DNA of 64,000 nt from NCBI GenBank assembly GCA_945881775.1, contig CAMCVE010000006.1:1-64000 (forward strand). The letters are read 5' to 3'. Positions 45,816 through 54,337 of this stretch are shown here, piece after piece. Every line of letters begins with the position of its first letter. Position 1 is the stretch's first letter. A program made the position numbers and the translations under genes. The notes beneath the pieces are model-generated. The model saw only the letters and a program-made list of their open reading frames with translations, was not told the DNA's origin and did no database searches. Origin of the DNA: Bacteriovorax stolpii (GTDB lineage: Bacteria; Bdellovibrionota; UBA2428).

Positions 45816-47546
45816 ATGAAAATTTCACGCCGTCAAAATTCAATATGGGTGTTGGGCCTGGGCTTTGTGGCCAGTCAACCTTGCGCCTTCGCAGCAGTTT
45901 CCAAGCAACCTCAAGTTCTTTCTCAACTCCCCGCGACTCTAAAACCTCTTCACAAATCTTTGCTCTTCGACCAGACCTTCGACTCGGGTCCACTTCGCCC
46001 CTTCTTGCCCGAAAAAATTGTCGCGGAATATGTCGAACGCAGCGAAGCCAAGCGCACTCCCGCGCGTCTCATAGAAGAAGTAAAAGTCGCGGCATCGCAA
46101 GTTCCCACACTCTCGGTCAAAGCTCTCGAACCTGTATCGCCGCTCGCTGATTTGCCCGTCCTTGTCGCGGCGAATTCCGAAGCTGTTAGCGCTCCGGCGG
46201 CCAAGCTCCCGACCCCAACGCCCGCTTTCGTGGTCGGGGCTCCAGAAAGGCCGACTAAGGAAATCTTAAAAGACCTCGAAAAAGAGGCCAAGATCGTCGT
46301 CAAAACCAACGACGTCCCCAAACTAAAAAACCTGGAAAGTGCGCGTGCCGGAGTCTACGTCCTCGACGAATCTTCGTTCTTAGAGAGCCGTTTTGAAACC
46401 GTTCCGGGCGCGAACGTTCAATGGCTTCACCCCAATTCAAATCTCACTTCGAAGCCCAACAAAAAGGGTCTCGCATTTGTCCCCTATCCCAACGCTTACT
46501 CGGCTCGTTACATCGTCAATGCGCCGGGGTATCTTCCCGCCGTTGGCTATGCCGTCAAAGGGATGATTTCCCCCGTGCTGCTCTACCGAGAAGCGCGCCT
46601 TGGCCCCATCCTCAAGTCACTCAACCAAACAGCGCAGCCCGGCCATGCCATCTTGATCGGAAAGTTTCTCAGTCGTCAGCTAAAGCCCATTGAAAAAGTG
46701 AGCTTCGATCAATTCCTAAGAGACACTCAAACGAGTTTCTACTCACTCGGACTCTTTGGACTCTTCCATCCCGCCGCCAAAGAAACCGGTCCGCGTGGTG
46801 ACTTCATGATCAACGAGCTGGATCTCTCGCTCCAATACCTGCTGGCCAAACAAGACCTCGGCACTCAAGAGATTCGCGAATGGCCCGCTCAGCTGATCGA
46901 CCTCAAGGGCCTGAGCCCCGTTCTCACCACGACACTCATCGAGCCTGAAGCTCGCGTGCTGAGCACACAGCTTGTTGATTCGTTTAGTCTCGAGAGACCC
47001 GAAACCGGAATCTACGCGAGTATTGGCGGACAGCGCGGCCTCTACGAGCCCGACGCCGACGGCATTCTTGACCTCAACGAGGCCTTTGAGCGTCCGAGTG
47101 TCGATCTGATCGAAATTCAGTCGCAAGGCTACTTAAAAACCTGGCTCAACACGCCGGCCCTGAGCGAAGCTCTGCCTGATTTCGTTCCTCTCTTCACTCT
47201 GGAGCAGCTCGACGAGGTTTTAAAAACCGTCGACGCGTCGGCAAGCCTCAACCAAAGCTACGTCATTGGTGCCGTGCGCCCCGAAAATATCCGTCGCAAA
47301 TTTTCACTACGGGTCTACGGATCTAACGGTCGCATGTTTAAGAATGCAAAAGTCTTCTACTTCGGAAAACAAAACAGCCTGACGGCATCGGCCGAAGGGC
47401 TGAACCCGAAGGACGCGCGTTTTGTGATTTCTGGCCTGCCCGAAGGGGAATGGCACATTGTTCTCGTTGACACGAAAACCGGCCAAGGCCGCGGCATCCA
47501 AGTCGTTCGCACTCAACGTGGAACGATCTCGCAAACCCAGTTCTAA
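45816..47546 (+). CDS. Exported protein with repeated beta-sandwich-like domains, unknown
   Basis: A 576-residue protein. Signal peptide from MKISRRQNSIWVLGLGFV to about AFA-AV. A Pro/Ala/Thr-rich linker (residues ~90-150) is followed by several modules, each starting with GVYVLD/GIYASI/SLRVYG-like strands and containing PGANVQW, GLAFVPYP or GLPEGEWHIVLVD segments. These resemble carboxypeptidase-regulatory-like beta-sandwiches. No catalytic motif seen. It is divergent from amgK and convergent with the patatin gene, with overlapping stop codons (47543-47546). Confidence 0.7.
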   Translation: MKISRRQNSIWVLGLGFVASQPCAFAAVSKQPQVLSQLPATLKPLHKSLLFDQTFDSGPLRPFLPEKIVAEYVERSEAKRTPARLIEEVKVAASQVPTLSVKALEPVSPLADLPVLVAANSEAVSAPAAKLPTPTPAFVVGAPERPTKEILKDLEKEAKIVVKTNDVPKLKNLESARAGVYVLDESSFLESRFETVPGANVQWLHPNSNLTSKPNKKGLAFVPYPNAYSARYIVNAPGYLPAVGYAVKGMISPVLLYREARLGPILKSLNQTAQPGHAILIGKFLSRQLKPIEKVSFDQFLRDTQTSFYSLGLFGLFHPAAKETGPRGDFMINELDLSLQYLLAKQDLGTQEIREWPAQLIDLKGLSPVLTTTLIEPEARVLSTQLVDSFSLERPETGIYASIGGQRGLYEPDADGILDLNEAFERPSVDLIEIQSQGYLKTWLNTPALSEALPDFVPLFTLEQLDEVLKTVDASASLNQSYVIGAVRPENIRRKFSLRVYGSNGRMFKNAKVFYFGKQNSLTASAEGLNPKDARFVISGLPEGEWHIVLVDTKTGQGRGIQVVRTQRGTISQTQF

Positions 47547-48721
47547 GGACTGAGATAGAGGTCGCGCATTGCGACTCGTCCTGCGATGTACCCCTTTTTC
47601 ACGATCTCTTCGGTCGTCCGGCGCTTCAGCGAGAAGTGAGGAGCCCTGAACATCTCGACGTCAGTCGGGCGTGGATGAATATAGATATAGTCAATGTACG
47701 GCTTGTAGATCATCCGCTCCTCGACCTCACTGATCAGCTTGTCGCGGAGATCCTCTGAGAGCTCGTGGGTACGGAAGAACTTAGAGATCTGTTCGACGAT
47801 ATCTCGTTCACGTTTTCGCGTGCCACGAGCCGCGCGAATTTTTTGTTCGATGGACTGATAGATGGCCTGAAGGGTGATGCTCTCGACGCCCATGTCGGCA
47901 ACCGATTCAGACCGATTCGATGGCACCCTGAGAGGTTGATGTGTGTAGCTGCAGATAACCAAATCGCAATCAAGGTCCCTGCCGATGTGAGCACTGAGTG
48001 GCTCCCAAATTTCACCGTCGTAGAAATCCGTTTTTCTACCATCAATTTGAATAGGGAAGGGATGATAAATCGGGGGCAGACTCATGCTGGCAGCACAAGC
48101 ATCCGCAATGCTCACGTCGTTTCTATAAACATAAGTAGGGTCAGCACTTGCGATCTTTTTCTTGCCGAAGATCACCTTACGTGGGCGATTGAGCTCCGTG
48201 GTCACCACATAAAAGTCCGCGCGCAGTTCGGAGAAATTGTCTGTCTCAAGAATGTTCTGATGAAGATACCGCACGATACCCGAAGTGCTAAGCGGACTTT
48301 GAAGCATCTGACCCTTGAGCATTTTCAAGAGAAAGGTGTTCCATCCCATAATGTCCCACGGACGACTCACTCGGGGCGAAAGCATTTCCCAGTACTTCAT
48401 GCCGGGGATTGCTTGACTGCTCGGATCATTGCGAAAGGTCGCAAGCAAATCCTTCAGTCCTTTTCCGCTGGCCAAGTAAGCCGTGATCAGAGTTCCAGCC
48501 GAAGAACCCACAAAGGTGTTGATAACTTTTGCAGGATCTACGGATCCAAGCTCAGAGTTTTGGCCGGCAAGACCCCCTTCAAAGACAAATCCCGCATGCT
48601 CGATTGCGAGCGCAACGCCGACGTGGAACGCCGCCGCCTTGACCGCGCCACCGCTGCAGATAAATGCGACCTTGCGCTTCGAGCTAAGGTCGATGCGTGC
48701 TTCGTCTCGGATGCGGACCAT
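47543..48721 (-). CDS. Patatin-like phospholipase
   Basis: A protein of about 392 residues with the patatin Ser-Asp dyad: oxyanion-hole loop FICSGGAVKAAAFHVG, nucleophile elbow FVGSSAGTLITAY (GxSxG) and Asp in DFYDGEIWEPL (DG). Such enzymes hydrolyse acyl esters of lipids. There is no signal peptide, so it is cytoplasmic or effector-like. A charged C-terminal helix region (RAARGTRKRERDIVEQISK) follows. ATG at 48721 preferred over a TTG at 48757. Confidence 0.88.
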   Translation of the reverse strand: MVRIRDEARIDLSSKRKVAFICSGGAVKAAAFHVGVALAIEHAGFVFEGGLAGQNSELGSVDPAKVINTFVGSSAGTLITAYLASGKGLKDLLATFRNDPSSQAIPGMKYWEMLSPRVSRPWDIMGWNTFLLKMLKGQMLQSPLSTSGIVRYLHQNILETDNFSELRADFYVVTTELNRPRKVIFGKKKIASADPTYVYRNDVSIADACAASMSLPPIYHPFPIQIDGRKTDFYDGEIWEPLSAHIGRDLDCDLVICSYTHQPLRVPSNRSESVADMGVESITLQAIYQSIEQKIRAARGTRKRERDIVEQISKFFRTHELSEDLRDKLISEVEERMIYKPYIDYIYIHPRPTDVEMFRAPHFSLKRRTTEEIVKKGYIAGRVAMRDLYLSP

Positions 48722-48811
48722 GGCACTCAGTCTAAGACTCAAGCTCCAATCCAGCAACTAGTTGCACTCCAAGTGCTTGCATCCTCAAAGAAAGTGTTTA
48801 AAGTGAAACGT

Positions 48812-49183
48812 ATGGATCACGGGGGATGGATCGACCTTCACGCATTTGCAGCCAAATATGGCATCAGCCTATCGACGCTCCGTCGTCGAATTCGCTCGAA
48901 GAGCATCGAGTTCAAACTCGAGCGAGGTCGTTATTGGCTTCCGGATACCTTGAACGTCATGAGTGCGGCCCCGCTCTTCTCTCGCAAGGGAGACGATCTT
49001 CCGCAACAGGCCGTTAAGGCTCGCGACTTCGCCGCAGCTGAGAACTCTGATCTTGTCACCCTCGAGAACGAGAACCGCAAACTCAAGGCTCAGATCGCTG
49101 AACTCGAGACCCTTGTTCGCGTCTTAGAGTCTGAACTCGAAGATCTTCAGACAAGCTCAACCCAGGGCAGCGCCCAGGCCTAA
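48812..49183 (+). CDS. Helix-turn-helix and coiled-coil protein
   Basis: A 123-residue protein. The first ~50 residues form an excisionase/MerR-like HTH (WIDLHAFAAKYGISLSTLRR, then RGRYWLP). The C-terminal ~50 residues are a heptad-rich coiled coil (LVTLENENRKLKAQIAELE). Likely a DNA-binding dimer; target unknown. The long open frame upstream on this strand is antisense to the patatin gene and not coding. The TPR/SH3 gene starts 10 bp downstream, so they are probably co-transcribed. Confidence 0.72.
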   Translation: MDHGGWIDLHAFAAKYGISLSTLRRRIRSKSIEFKLERGRYWLPDTLNVMSAAPLFSRKGDDLPQQAVKARDFAAAENSDLVTLENENRKLKAQIAELETLVRVLESELEDLQTSSTQGSAQA

Positions 49184-49193
49184 TTAAGCCTCC

Positions 49194-49895
49194 ATGAGCG
49201 AACAAGCACTCTCAATCGATGAGGCCTACTCCCAGGCTCTCAAGATCCTTGGCGACAAAGACACCAAACAGACTGAACTTGGACAGGCTATCGAGCTCCT
49301 TCAAAAAATCGGCACGGCCGGATACACCTCAGCTCAGCTCGAAGGCAACCTTGGTCGCGCTTTCGCCAGGCTCGAGAACTGGCCCCAAGCCGTCCTTCAT
49401 TTTCAAAATGCTGTGAGCCTTGATCGTTGGAACTCCGAGCTCCGCGATGATCTGAGTTTTGCGCAAGAAAAAATTGAAGGCGGCCAAGGCCGTCCTCTCT
49501 CTCATCCCGCGGAATGGGGCTACAAAATCGCCTCGCACGTGCGCCCAATAGAACTTTTTGCAGGCGCACTGTTTCTGACGTGGTTGTTTCTCATGTGGGC
49601 CTTCTTGCGAAAAGGATTGGCGCGCAAGATCTGGATCCCGACTTCAATCGTTCTTGCAACTCTTTTTGCTCTCGCAGGCTTTAGCAGCACCGGATCGAGC
49701 CTCGCCACCGTCGCAAGCCTCGAGGCGGCTCCGCTCCGAAGCGCTCCCTTAGAAAACAGCGAAGAGAAATCCGCTCTTCGACCAGGGACTCGTGTTCGCG
49801 TGATTCGCACGAGCGGAAGCTTCACCGAGGTTGAGGGTCCAGATGCTGGCCGCGGTTGGGTGTCGAGCTCTTCGCTAAGAGCCGTCCCTCTCTAA
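49194..49895 (+). CDS. TPR, membrane and SH3-like domain protein (BatE-like arrangement)
   Basis: A 233-residue protein with TPR repeats in the N-terminal half (AIELLQKIGTAGYTSAQLEG; AFARLENWPQAVLHFQNAV), two membrane segments (ELFAGALFLTWLFLMWAFL and WIPTSIVLATLFALAGF) and a C-terminal bacterial SH3-like module (LRPGTRVRVIRTSGSFTEVE, GWVSSSSLRAV). The same order occurs in BatE proteins of Bat operons, but no VWA genes are adjacent, so only the architecture is claimed. Confidence 0.78.
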   Translation: MSEQALSIDEAYSQALKILGDKDTKQTELGQAIELLQKIGTAGYTSAQLEGNLGRAFARLENWPQAVLHFQNAVSLDRWNSELRDDLSFAQEKIEGGQGRPLSHPAEWGYKIASHVRPIELFAGALFLTWLFLMWAFLRKGLARKIWIPTSIVLATLFALAGFSSTGSSLATVASLEAAPLRSAPLENSEEKSALRPGTRVRVIRTSGSFTEVEGPDAGRGWVSSSSLRAVPL

Positions 49896-49902
49896 GAAAA
49901 TT

Positions 49903-50559
49903 TTAGACTCGCTCCCCAAAAAGAAGGCTGCCCACCCGAATCACGTCGGCTCCTTCACTGATTGCGATTTCGAAATCACCGGAAGTTCCCATGTTAAGTA
50001 GACCTCGTGGAAGCTTCTCGTCTCGGAGCTTCCGGAGCGCAGTCATTTCCAAACGCACCCGCGACTCCCCAACTTCTTCGAGAGACGAAGGCAGGGCCAT
50101 CAGCCCAAGACAGTTTGAGGAGAGTCCAAGACGCGCCACCTCATCCAAAACTTGGGAAAGATCTGCCGGAGCACAGCCGTTCTTTGAGGCCTCGCCGGAA
50201 ACATTCACTTGCACAAAAAAGTCCCGCGCCTGCTTTGCGATAATTCCAAGCTCTTTCGGACGCGAGACCGTGTGCACGGCCTCACAGGCCCCTAAGATTT
50301 CTGGAAGTTTTCTGGACTGCAGCCTCCCGATGAAATGCCATCTAAGATTTGCTCGTTCATTTTGGAAGTGTGTTTTTTTTGCGAGAAGTTCTTCGAGATA
50401 ACTCTCACCCAGCGACCAGAACTCGAGTCCCGTAGTTAAGAACTCCTCAATGCGCAGGCTGGGCTGCCCCTTGGAGACAGCCACAAGCTTCACGGGATGC
50501 CCCGCTCGGGCACACGCACTCTCAAAACGCCGCTGGAAATCTTCCAAAACAGGATTCAT
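49903..50559 (-). CDS. PLP homeostasis protein, YggS/PROSC family
   Basis: A 218-residue TIM-barrel protein that binds pyridoxal phosphate. The PLP Lys is in KLVAVSKGQP, followed by WHFIGRLQSRK and the phosphate-binding C-terminal motif MGTSGDFEIAISEGADVIRVG (usual MSxDFxxAIxxGxTxVRxG). It buffers PLP rather than catalysing a reaction. Its start overlaps the maf stop (ATGA). Confidence 0.92.
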   Translation of the reverse strand: MNPVLEDFQRRFESACARAGHPVKLVAVSKGQPSLRIEEFLTTGLEFWSLGESYLEELLAKKTHFQNERANLRWHFIGRLQSRKLPEILGACEAVHTVSRPKELGIIAKQARDFFVQVNVSGEASKNGCAPADLSQVLDEVARLGLSSNCLGLMALPSSLEEVGESRVRLEMTALRKLRDEKLPRGLLNMGTSGDFEIAISEGADVIRVGSLLFGERV

Positions 50560-51149
50560 TGAACGCCCAGTTTTAGGACAGCCTTGCGGAGTTCGTCGAG
50601 CGGCAGACCGACGATGTTTGAATAAGCCCCCTCGATGCGAGCGATGTTCTGAATGCCAATCCCCTGGAAACCGTAGGCCCCCGCCTTGTCCATGGGCTCG
50701 CGGCTACGCACATAATCTCGAATCTCTTTCGAGCTGAGTTTGCGAAAGCTCACCTTCGACTCAACGATTTGCTGAGTCGCACTCGCCGAGCCGTCCGCGC
50801 GCCCCACCCGAAAGCCGGTCCAAACCAGATGCGGCTTCAGAGAAAGCGCCCTGAGCATCTCGGCGGCCTCGGTCGGATTGCGAGGTTTTCCAAGCACGCG
50901 CGAACCCTGCACGACAATCGTGTCAGCCACGAGAAGCAGCGCGTCTCCGGGAGCCTTTAGAGCAAGTAGCGCGCTGCGCCATTTCTCATCGAGACAGCTG
51001 TGCAAATAGTCCTCGGCGGACTGCCCTTTTTGCCAAACCGGCTCCTCGCACGGATAGCGCAAAACCTCAGCATTTTTAAATAGATACCCTATGAGTTCTT
51101 TGCGCCGTGGTGAGCCCGACGCGAGTATTACCTTGTGTTTAAACAGCAT
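50556..51149 (-). CDS. maf: Maf family nucleotide pyrophosphatase
   Basis: A 197-residue protein with the Maf N-terminal signature VILASGSPRRKELIGYL and the catalytic region LLLVADTIVVQGSRVLGKP (Asp as base). Maf enzymes hydrolyse dTTP/UTP or modified nucleotides (house-cleaning) and over-expression can affect septation. Coupled to the yggS-like gene. Subfamily (YhdE or YceF) not decided. Confidence 0.93.
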   Translation of the reverse strand: MLFKHKVILASGSPRRKELIGYLFKNAEVLRYPCEEPVWQKGQSAEDYLHSCLDEKWRSALLALKAPGDALLLVADTIVVQGSRVLGKPRNPTEAAEMLRALSLKPHLVWTGFRVGRADGSASATQQIVESKVSFRKLSSKEIRDYVRSREPMDKAGAYGFQGIGIQNIARIEGAYSNIVGLPLDELRKAVLKLGVQ

Positions 51150-51305
51150 CAGTGATACACTCCCTTCACTTTAAGGCCCTGTGTTTCTTGTGAATAACGT
51201 GGCGAGTCACAAAAATTGTGCCCCACAAATTCGGTCCTCTTATAGGATCCCTCAAGAACCGGTGCCTGGGAAGCAAATTTAGTCCAAGGACGGAGGTCAT
51301 TTAAT

Positions 51306-51800
51306 TTGGCCATATTTAAAGTCGGAGACAATGCGGTTTACCCATCCCACGGCGTAGGTGTCGTTCGGGGAGTTCAGGAAAAGGACATCGGCGGAAAGAA
51401 GAAATACTTCTACATCCTCCAGTTGCTCGAGAACGGAAGCACGATCCTCATCCCCACCAATAAGGTCAAGGATGTTGGTCTGCGTTCGATCATCGCGAAA
51501 AAAGATGTTCCCAAGATCTATAAGATTCTCAAGACCAAAGAAGTTGCGGTCGACAACCAGACCTGGAACCGCCGCTACCGCGAGTACATGGAAAAGATCA
51601 AGACCGGCTCCGTGTACGAAATCGCCGAAGTCATGCGTGACTTGTTCCGTCTCAAAACGGACAAGGACCTCAGCTTCGGAGAGCGCAAGATGCTCGACAC
51701 CGCGAAGAGCCTCCTGATTAAGGAACTCTCGCTTGCTCAGCAGCTGCGCGAAGACGTGGTTGAGAGCGAAATCCGCGAGATCTTCGACGCGTTCGCCTAA
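51306..51800 (+). CDS. CarD/CdnL family transcription regulator
   Basis: A 164-residue protein. The N-terminal Tudor-like RNA-polymerase-interaction domain is FKVGDNAVYPSHGVGVVRGV, and the C-terminal helical DNA-binding domain ends in LREDVVESEIREIFDAF. CdnL/CarD binds the beta subunit and stabilises open complexes at rRNA and other promoters. TTG start with a good GGAGG 10 bp upstream; the protein is full length for the family. Confidence 0.93.
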   Translation: MAIFKVGDNAVYPSHGVGVVRGVQEKDIGGKKKYFYILQLLENGSTILIPTNKVKDVGLRSIIAKKDVPKIYKILKTKEVAVDNQTWNRRYREYMEKIKTGSVYEIAEVMRDLFRLKTDKDLSFGERKMLDTAKSLLIKELSLAQQLREDVVESEIREIFDAFA

Positions 51801-51848
51801 AGATCATCAGTTAATGTGGGTCCAAGGATGGACCTCGCGATACGACGG

Positions 51849-51881
51849 ACCCGAGGAGAGCAAGGAACGCTCCCCTCGGGT
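51849..51881 (+). terminator. Hairpin between the cdnL-like gene and cysS
   Basis: CCCGAGG.GAGC pairs with GCTC.CCTCGGG around a 7-nt loop (one bulged position), followed by TTCACTATTTTT. The T-run is interrupted, so this could be a weak terminator or an attenuator in the cysS leader. Confidence 0.5.
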
Positions 51882-51947
51882 TCACTATTTTTGGCGACCC
51901 TTGGTTTCTCGACTTGCTCGCCGTAGTCTTTTAGAAGAGATTTCCCG

Positions 51948-53405
51948 ATGGCACTTCCCACTATTTTGCTCACGAATACCCTCTCAGCCAGAAAAGAGCC
52001 GCTCAAGACCCTCAAAGAGGGTGTCGTGAACGTGTACATGTGCGGGCCCACGGTTTACGGATTCACTCACATCGGCAATGCGCGAGCCGCGCTCACAGGT
52101 GACCTTGTCGTGCGAACGCTCGAGTACGCGGGCTACAAAGTTCGATTCGCTCGCAACGTCACTGACATCGACGATAAAATCATCAAGAAGGCTCAAGACG
52201 AGTCCCGTGACGCAAGATCTGTCGCGAAAGAGTTTGAAGCGGCTTACGACTCCGAACTCGCGCAGCTCGCAGTACGCCGACCGGATTTTATTCCCCACGC
52301 GACTGAACACGTAGAAGGTATGCACGCCATTATCCGCGGGCTTATGACCAAAGATTTTGCCTATGCGGCCGATACTCCGTTTGGCAAAGACGTCTATTTC
52401 CGCGTCGAAAAATTCAAGCCCTATGGCAAGCTGTCCAAGCGCAACCCCGATGACATGCAGGCCGGCGCACGCATCGAAGTGGGCGAGGCCAAACAGAGTC
52501 CTCTCGATTTCGCGCTTTGGAAGGCCGCAAAACCCGGCGAGCCCTCGTGGAATTTTATGGACGTGGGCGAGGGTCGACCCGGCTGGCACATCGAGTGTTC
52601 TGCGATGATCCACGCGATCTTCCCAGAAGGACTCGACATTCACATGGGGGGTCTGGACCTCATTTTCCCACACCACGACAACGAGATCGCGCAGAGCGAA
52701 GCGGCGTTTGACCGAGAACTTGCTCCCCAGTGGGTCCACAACGGGCTCCTCACCATTCAGAGAGAGAAGATGTCCAAGTCTCTTGGCAACATCTTCCGCA
52801 CCAACGATTTTCTGGAGCAGTTTGGTGCCGAGACGCTGAAGCTCATTTACCTGCAGCATCACTACCGAAGCCCCATCGACTTTAGCGATGAGGCGATCTT
52901 GCGTGCCGAAGCCCTGGTTGAGCGCCTCTACCGTGCGAAGACGAAGGCTCTTGAGCATGCCCACGTGCACTACGGTCACATCGAGATGCCCGCGGCTTTC
53001 AAAAATCTAGATAAGCTCGATGAGTGCCTTTTCGACGATTTCAACGCTGCCAAGGCGATCGGACACGTGCTCGGCGCGCTTCGCATCTGCCATAAAGAAG
53101 ACAAACCCGAACTCTGGTCCGCATGGGGTCACGCTTGCATGAAAATTTTCTCGCGCGTGTTTGGACTGCTCGAGGCTGATCCTACACAAGCCATTCAGGC
53201 GATTCGCGCGCGTCGACTCAGCCGCATGAAAGTCACCCCCGAGCTCGCCGAACGCGTCGACCTCGAGCTCGCTTCGCGTGAGGAGCTGCGCAAGAACAAG
53301 CAGTTTGAGGAGGCCGACAAAGTCCGTCAGCGCCTCGAGGCCGAGGGCTTTCAAATCATGGATGGCCCTGATGGCGCCTGCTGGACTGTGCCCGAAAAGC
53401 CCTGA
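51948..53405 (+). CDS. cysS: Cysteinyl-tRNA synthetase
   Basis: A 485-residue class I synthetase. HIGH is in GPTVYGFTHIGNARAAL, with zinc ligands including the Cys of MCGPTVYG and a later CSAMI; KMSKS is REKMSKSLGN. The C-terminal anticodon-binding helix bundle ends in ELRKNKQFEEADKVRQRLEAEG. Full length for the family. The tRNA-His gene lies about 100 bp downstream. Confidence 0.97.
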   Translation: MALPTILLTNTLSARKEPLKTLKEGVVNVYMCGPTVYGFTHIGNARAALTGDLVVRTLEYAGYKVRFARNVTDIDDKIIKKAQDESRDARSVAKEFEAAYDSELAQLAVRRPDFIPHATEHVEGMHAIIRGLMTKDFAYAADTPFGKDVYFRVEKFKPYGKLSKRNPDDMQAGARIEVGEAKQSPLDFALWKAAKPGEPSWNFMDVGEGRPGWHIECSAMIHAIFPEGLDIHMGGLDLIFPHHDNEIAQSEAAFDRELAPQWVHNGLLTIQREKMSKSLGNIFRTNDFLEQFGAETLKLIYLQHHYRSPIDFSDEAILRAEALVERLYRAKTKALEHAHVHYGHIEMPAAFKNLDKLDECLFDDFNAAKAIGHVLGALRICHKEDKPELWSAWGHACMKIFSRVFGLLEADPTQAIQAIRARRLSRMKVTPELAERVDLELASREELRKNKQFEEADKVRQRLEAEGFQIMDGPDGACWTVPEKP

Positions 53406-53432
53406 GCCCGCACCTAAACCCGCAAATGGCCT

Positions 53433-53461
53433 TTGAAATCCCGGGGGATTGTGTGTAGAAC
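53433..53461 (+). promoter_or_regulatory. Putative tRNA-His promoter
   Basis: -35 TTGAAA (53433-53438), 17-bp spacer, -10 TAGAAC (53456-53461). A perfect hairpin CGGGTCT-ACCC-AGACCCG (53474-53491) lies in the leader just before the tRNA; it has no T-run and may guide leader processing. Confidence 0.5.
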
Positions 53462-53500
53462 CGCAATCGTCATCGGGTCTACCCAGACCCGGACAGCTGT

Positions 53501-53578
53501 GGTGGCTGTAGTTCAGTTGGTTAGAACGCTAGATTGTGATTCTAGAGGTCGCGGGTTCGACCCCCGTCAGTCACCCCA
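53501..53578 (+). tRNA. tRNA-His (anticodon GTG)
   Basis: A complete cloverleaf with the extra 5' G (-1) typical of tRNA-His and C at position 73, acceptor GTGGCTG/CAGTCAC, anticodon loop TTGTGAT (GTG), T-loop TTCGACC and encoded CCA. Its last 20 bases are part of a 72-bp direct repeat that recurs 2.2 kb downstream, marking it as an integration site. Confidence 0.95.
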
Positions 53579-53630
53579 ATTTTAGGTTGAAGTTTGCACT
53601 CCGCAAAAAATTCACAAACAAACTCAAACG
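53559..53630. repeat. Left 72-bp direct repeat (attL-like)
   Basis: The first 21 bases, which include the tRNA-His T-stem/acceptor 3' end and CCA, are identical to 55776-55796. The whole 72-bp stretch matches 55776-55847 at 67 positions. The repeat extends about 50 bp past the tRNA end. Confidence 0.9.
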
Positions 53631-53701
53631 CCTCTAAACACGAAGCTGGGTTAGCTCGTGGGCTTGTTCATTTCATCAGATTTCTGGGAATACCTGTAGC
53701 T

Positions 53702-53744
53702 TGCTACTTTTTTGCTACACGGATGCTACACCGGTGCTACACGG
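53702..53744. repeat. Four tandem 11-bp TGCTAC repeats
   Basis: TGCTAC recurs at exact 11-bp intervals at 53702, 53713, 53724 and 53735; the last three share TGCTACAC(C)GG. An inverted half (TGTAGC, 53695-53700) precedes them. They lie between the left repeat and the antitoxin gene. Spacing near one helical turn suggests cooperative protein binding, such as integrase arm-type sites, an excisionase or a plasmid-like initiator. Confidence 0.8.
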
Positions 53745-53745
53745 C

Positions 53746-54063
53746 CTAAGCAGCGGGCTTGAGCGAAACGCTGTATTTGAGACCTGCGGCAGCAAGGCTT
53801 TCTTCGATAGACATCTCAACCAATAGATTCACAGAGTATCCCAGTACCTTGGCAATTTCTGCGGCCTTTTCGGGACTCACACCTTTGCGCCCCATTTCGA
53901 TGTCGCAGAGATTTGCACGGCTGATACCAAGTTTCTTTGCAAAAGCTACTTGAGAGAGCTCATTGCTCATTCGCCAAGATCTCAGGAAAGCTGCCACGCT
54001 TCTTTTTCCAAGACGCTTTTCGAGATCTTTGATTCCGTATGAATTTTTACTTTTTGTACTCAT
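53746..54063 (-). CDS. XRE-family antitoxin, HigA-like
   Basis: A 105-residue protein with a Cro/C1-type HTH in the middle (QVAFAKKLGISRANLCDIEMGRKG) followed by a short dimerisation tail. It overlaps the end of the toxin gene by 17 bp, in toxin-first order as in higBA. The HTH probably binds the palindrome in the promoter upstream and, with toxin, autoregulates the pair. It sits inside the tRNA-His element. Confidence 0.85.
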   Translation of the reverse strand: MSTKSKNSYGIKDLEKRLGKRSVAAFLRSWRMSNELSQVAFAKKLGISRANLCDIEMGRKGVSPEKAAEIAKVLGYSVNLLVEMSIEESLAAAGLKYSVSLKPAA

Positions 54064-54331
54064 GTTTACTCACCTTTGTTACTTCTGCGACCTTGATGCT
54101 TCCGTCGGCAGATTCGAAATAAAAGACCCTGTGCGCCTTTGAGATTCGCACTGACCGGAGCCCTGCCAACTCGCCACGCAACTTTTCGTCGTGGTATCCT
54201 GCGAGCTTTCGAATGGATTCCATTCCATCTTTCTCGACTGCCTTGGCCCAGTCATAAAAAGACCCCACGATATACTCCGGCAGGTCATCCAACTGTTTTT
54301 GAACTTTCCGACTCCAACGCACCTGCCACAC
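54047..54331 (-). CDS. RelE/ParE-superfamily toxin, HigB-like
   Basis: A protein of about 94 residues from a GTG at 54331 (MWQVRWSRKVQKQLDDLP). It follows the HigB-like pattern: DWAKAVEKDGMESIRKL, then GYHDEKLRGELAGLRSVRIS, HRVFYFESADGSIKVAEVTK and a KHEY end. Family members are ribosome-dependent mRNA interferases neutralised by the partner antitoxin. The frame is open upstream to 54511, but that part lacks family similarity and would run through the promoter. The -10 sits only six bases before the GTG, so the mRNA may be leaderless. Confidence 0.8.
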   Translation of the reverse strand: MWQVRWSRKVQKQLDDLPEYIVGSFYDWAKAVEKDGMESIRKLAGYHDEKLRGELAGLRSVRISKAHRVFYFESADGSIKVAEVTKVSKHEYKK

Positions 54332-54337
54332 AACCTC

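Noticed and set aside
47765-48811. Long plus-strand extension in frame with the HTH gene
   Set aside because: Antisense to the patatin gene; the HTH protein starts at 48812 and the extension has no protein-like features.
53702-53744. A CRISPR-like array
   Set aside because: Repeats are only about 10 bp with no spacers of constant length between longer repeats; no cas genes are present.
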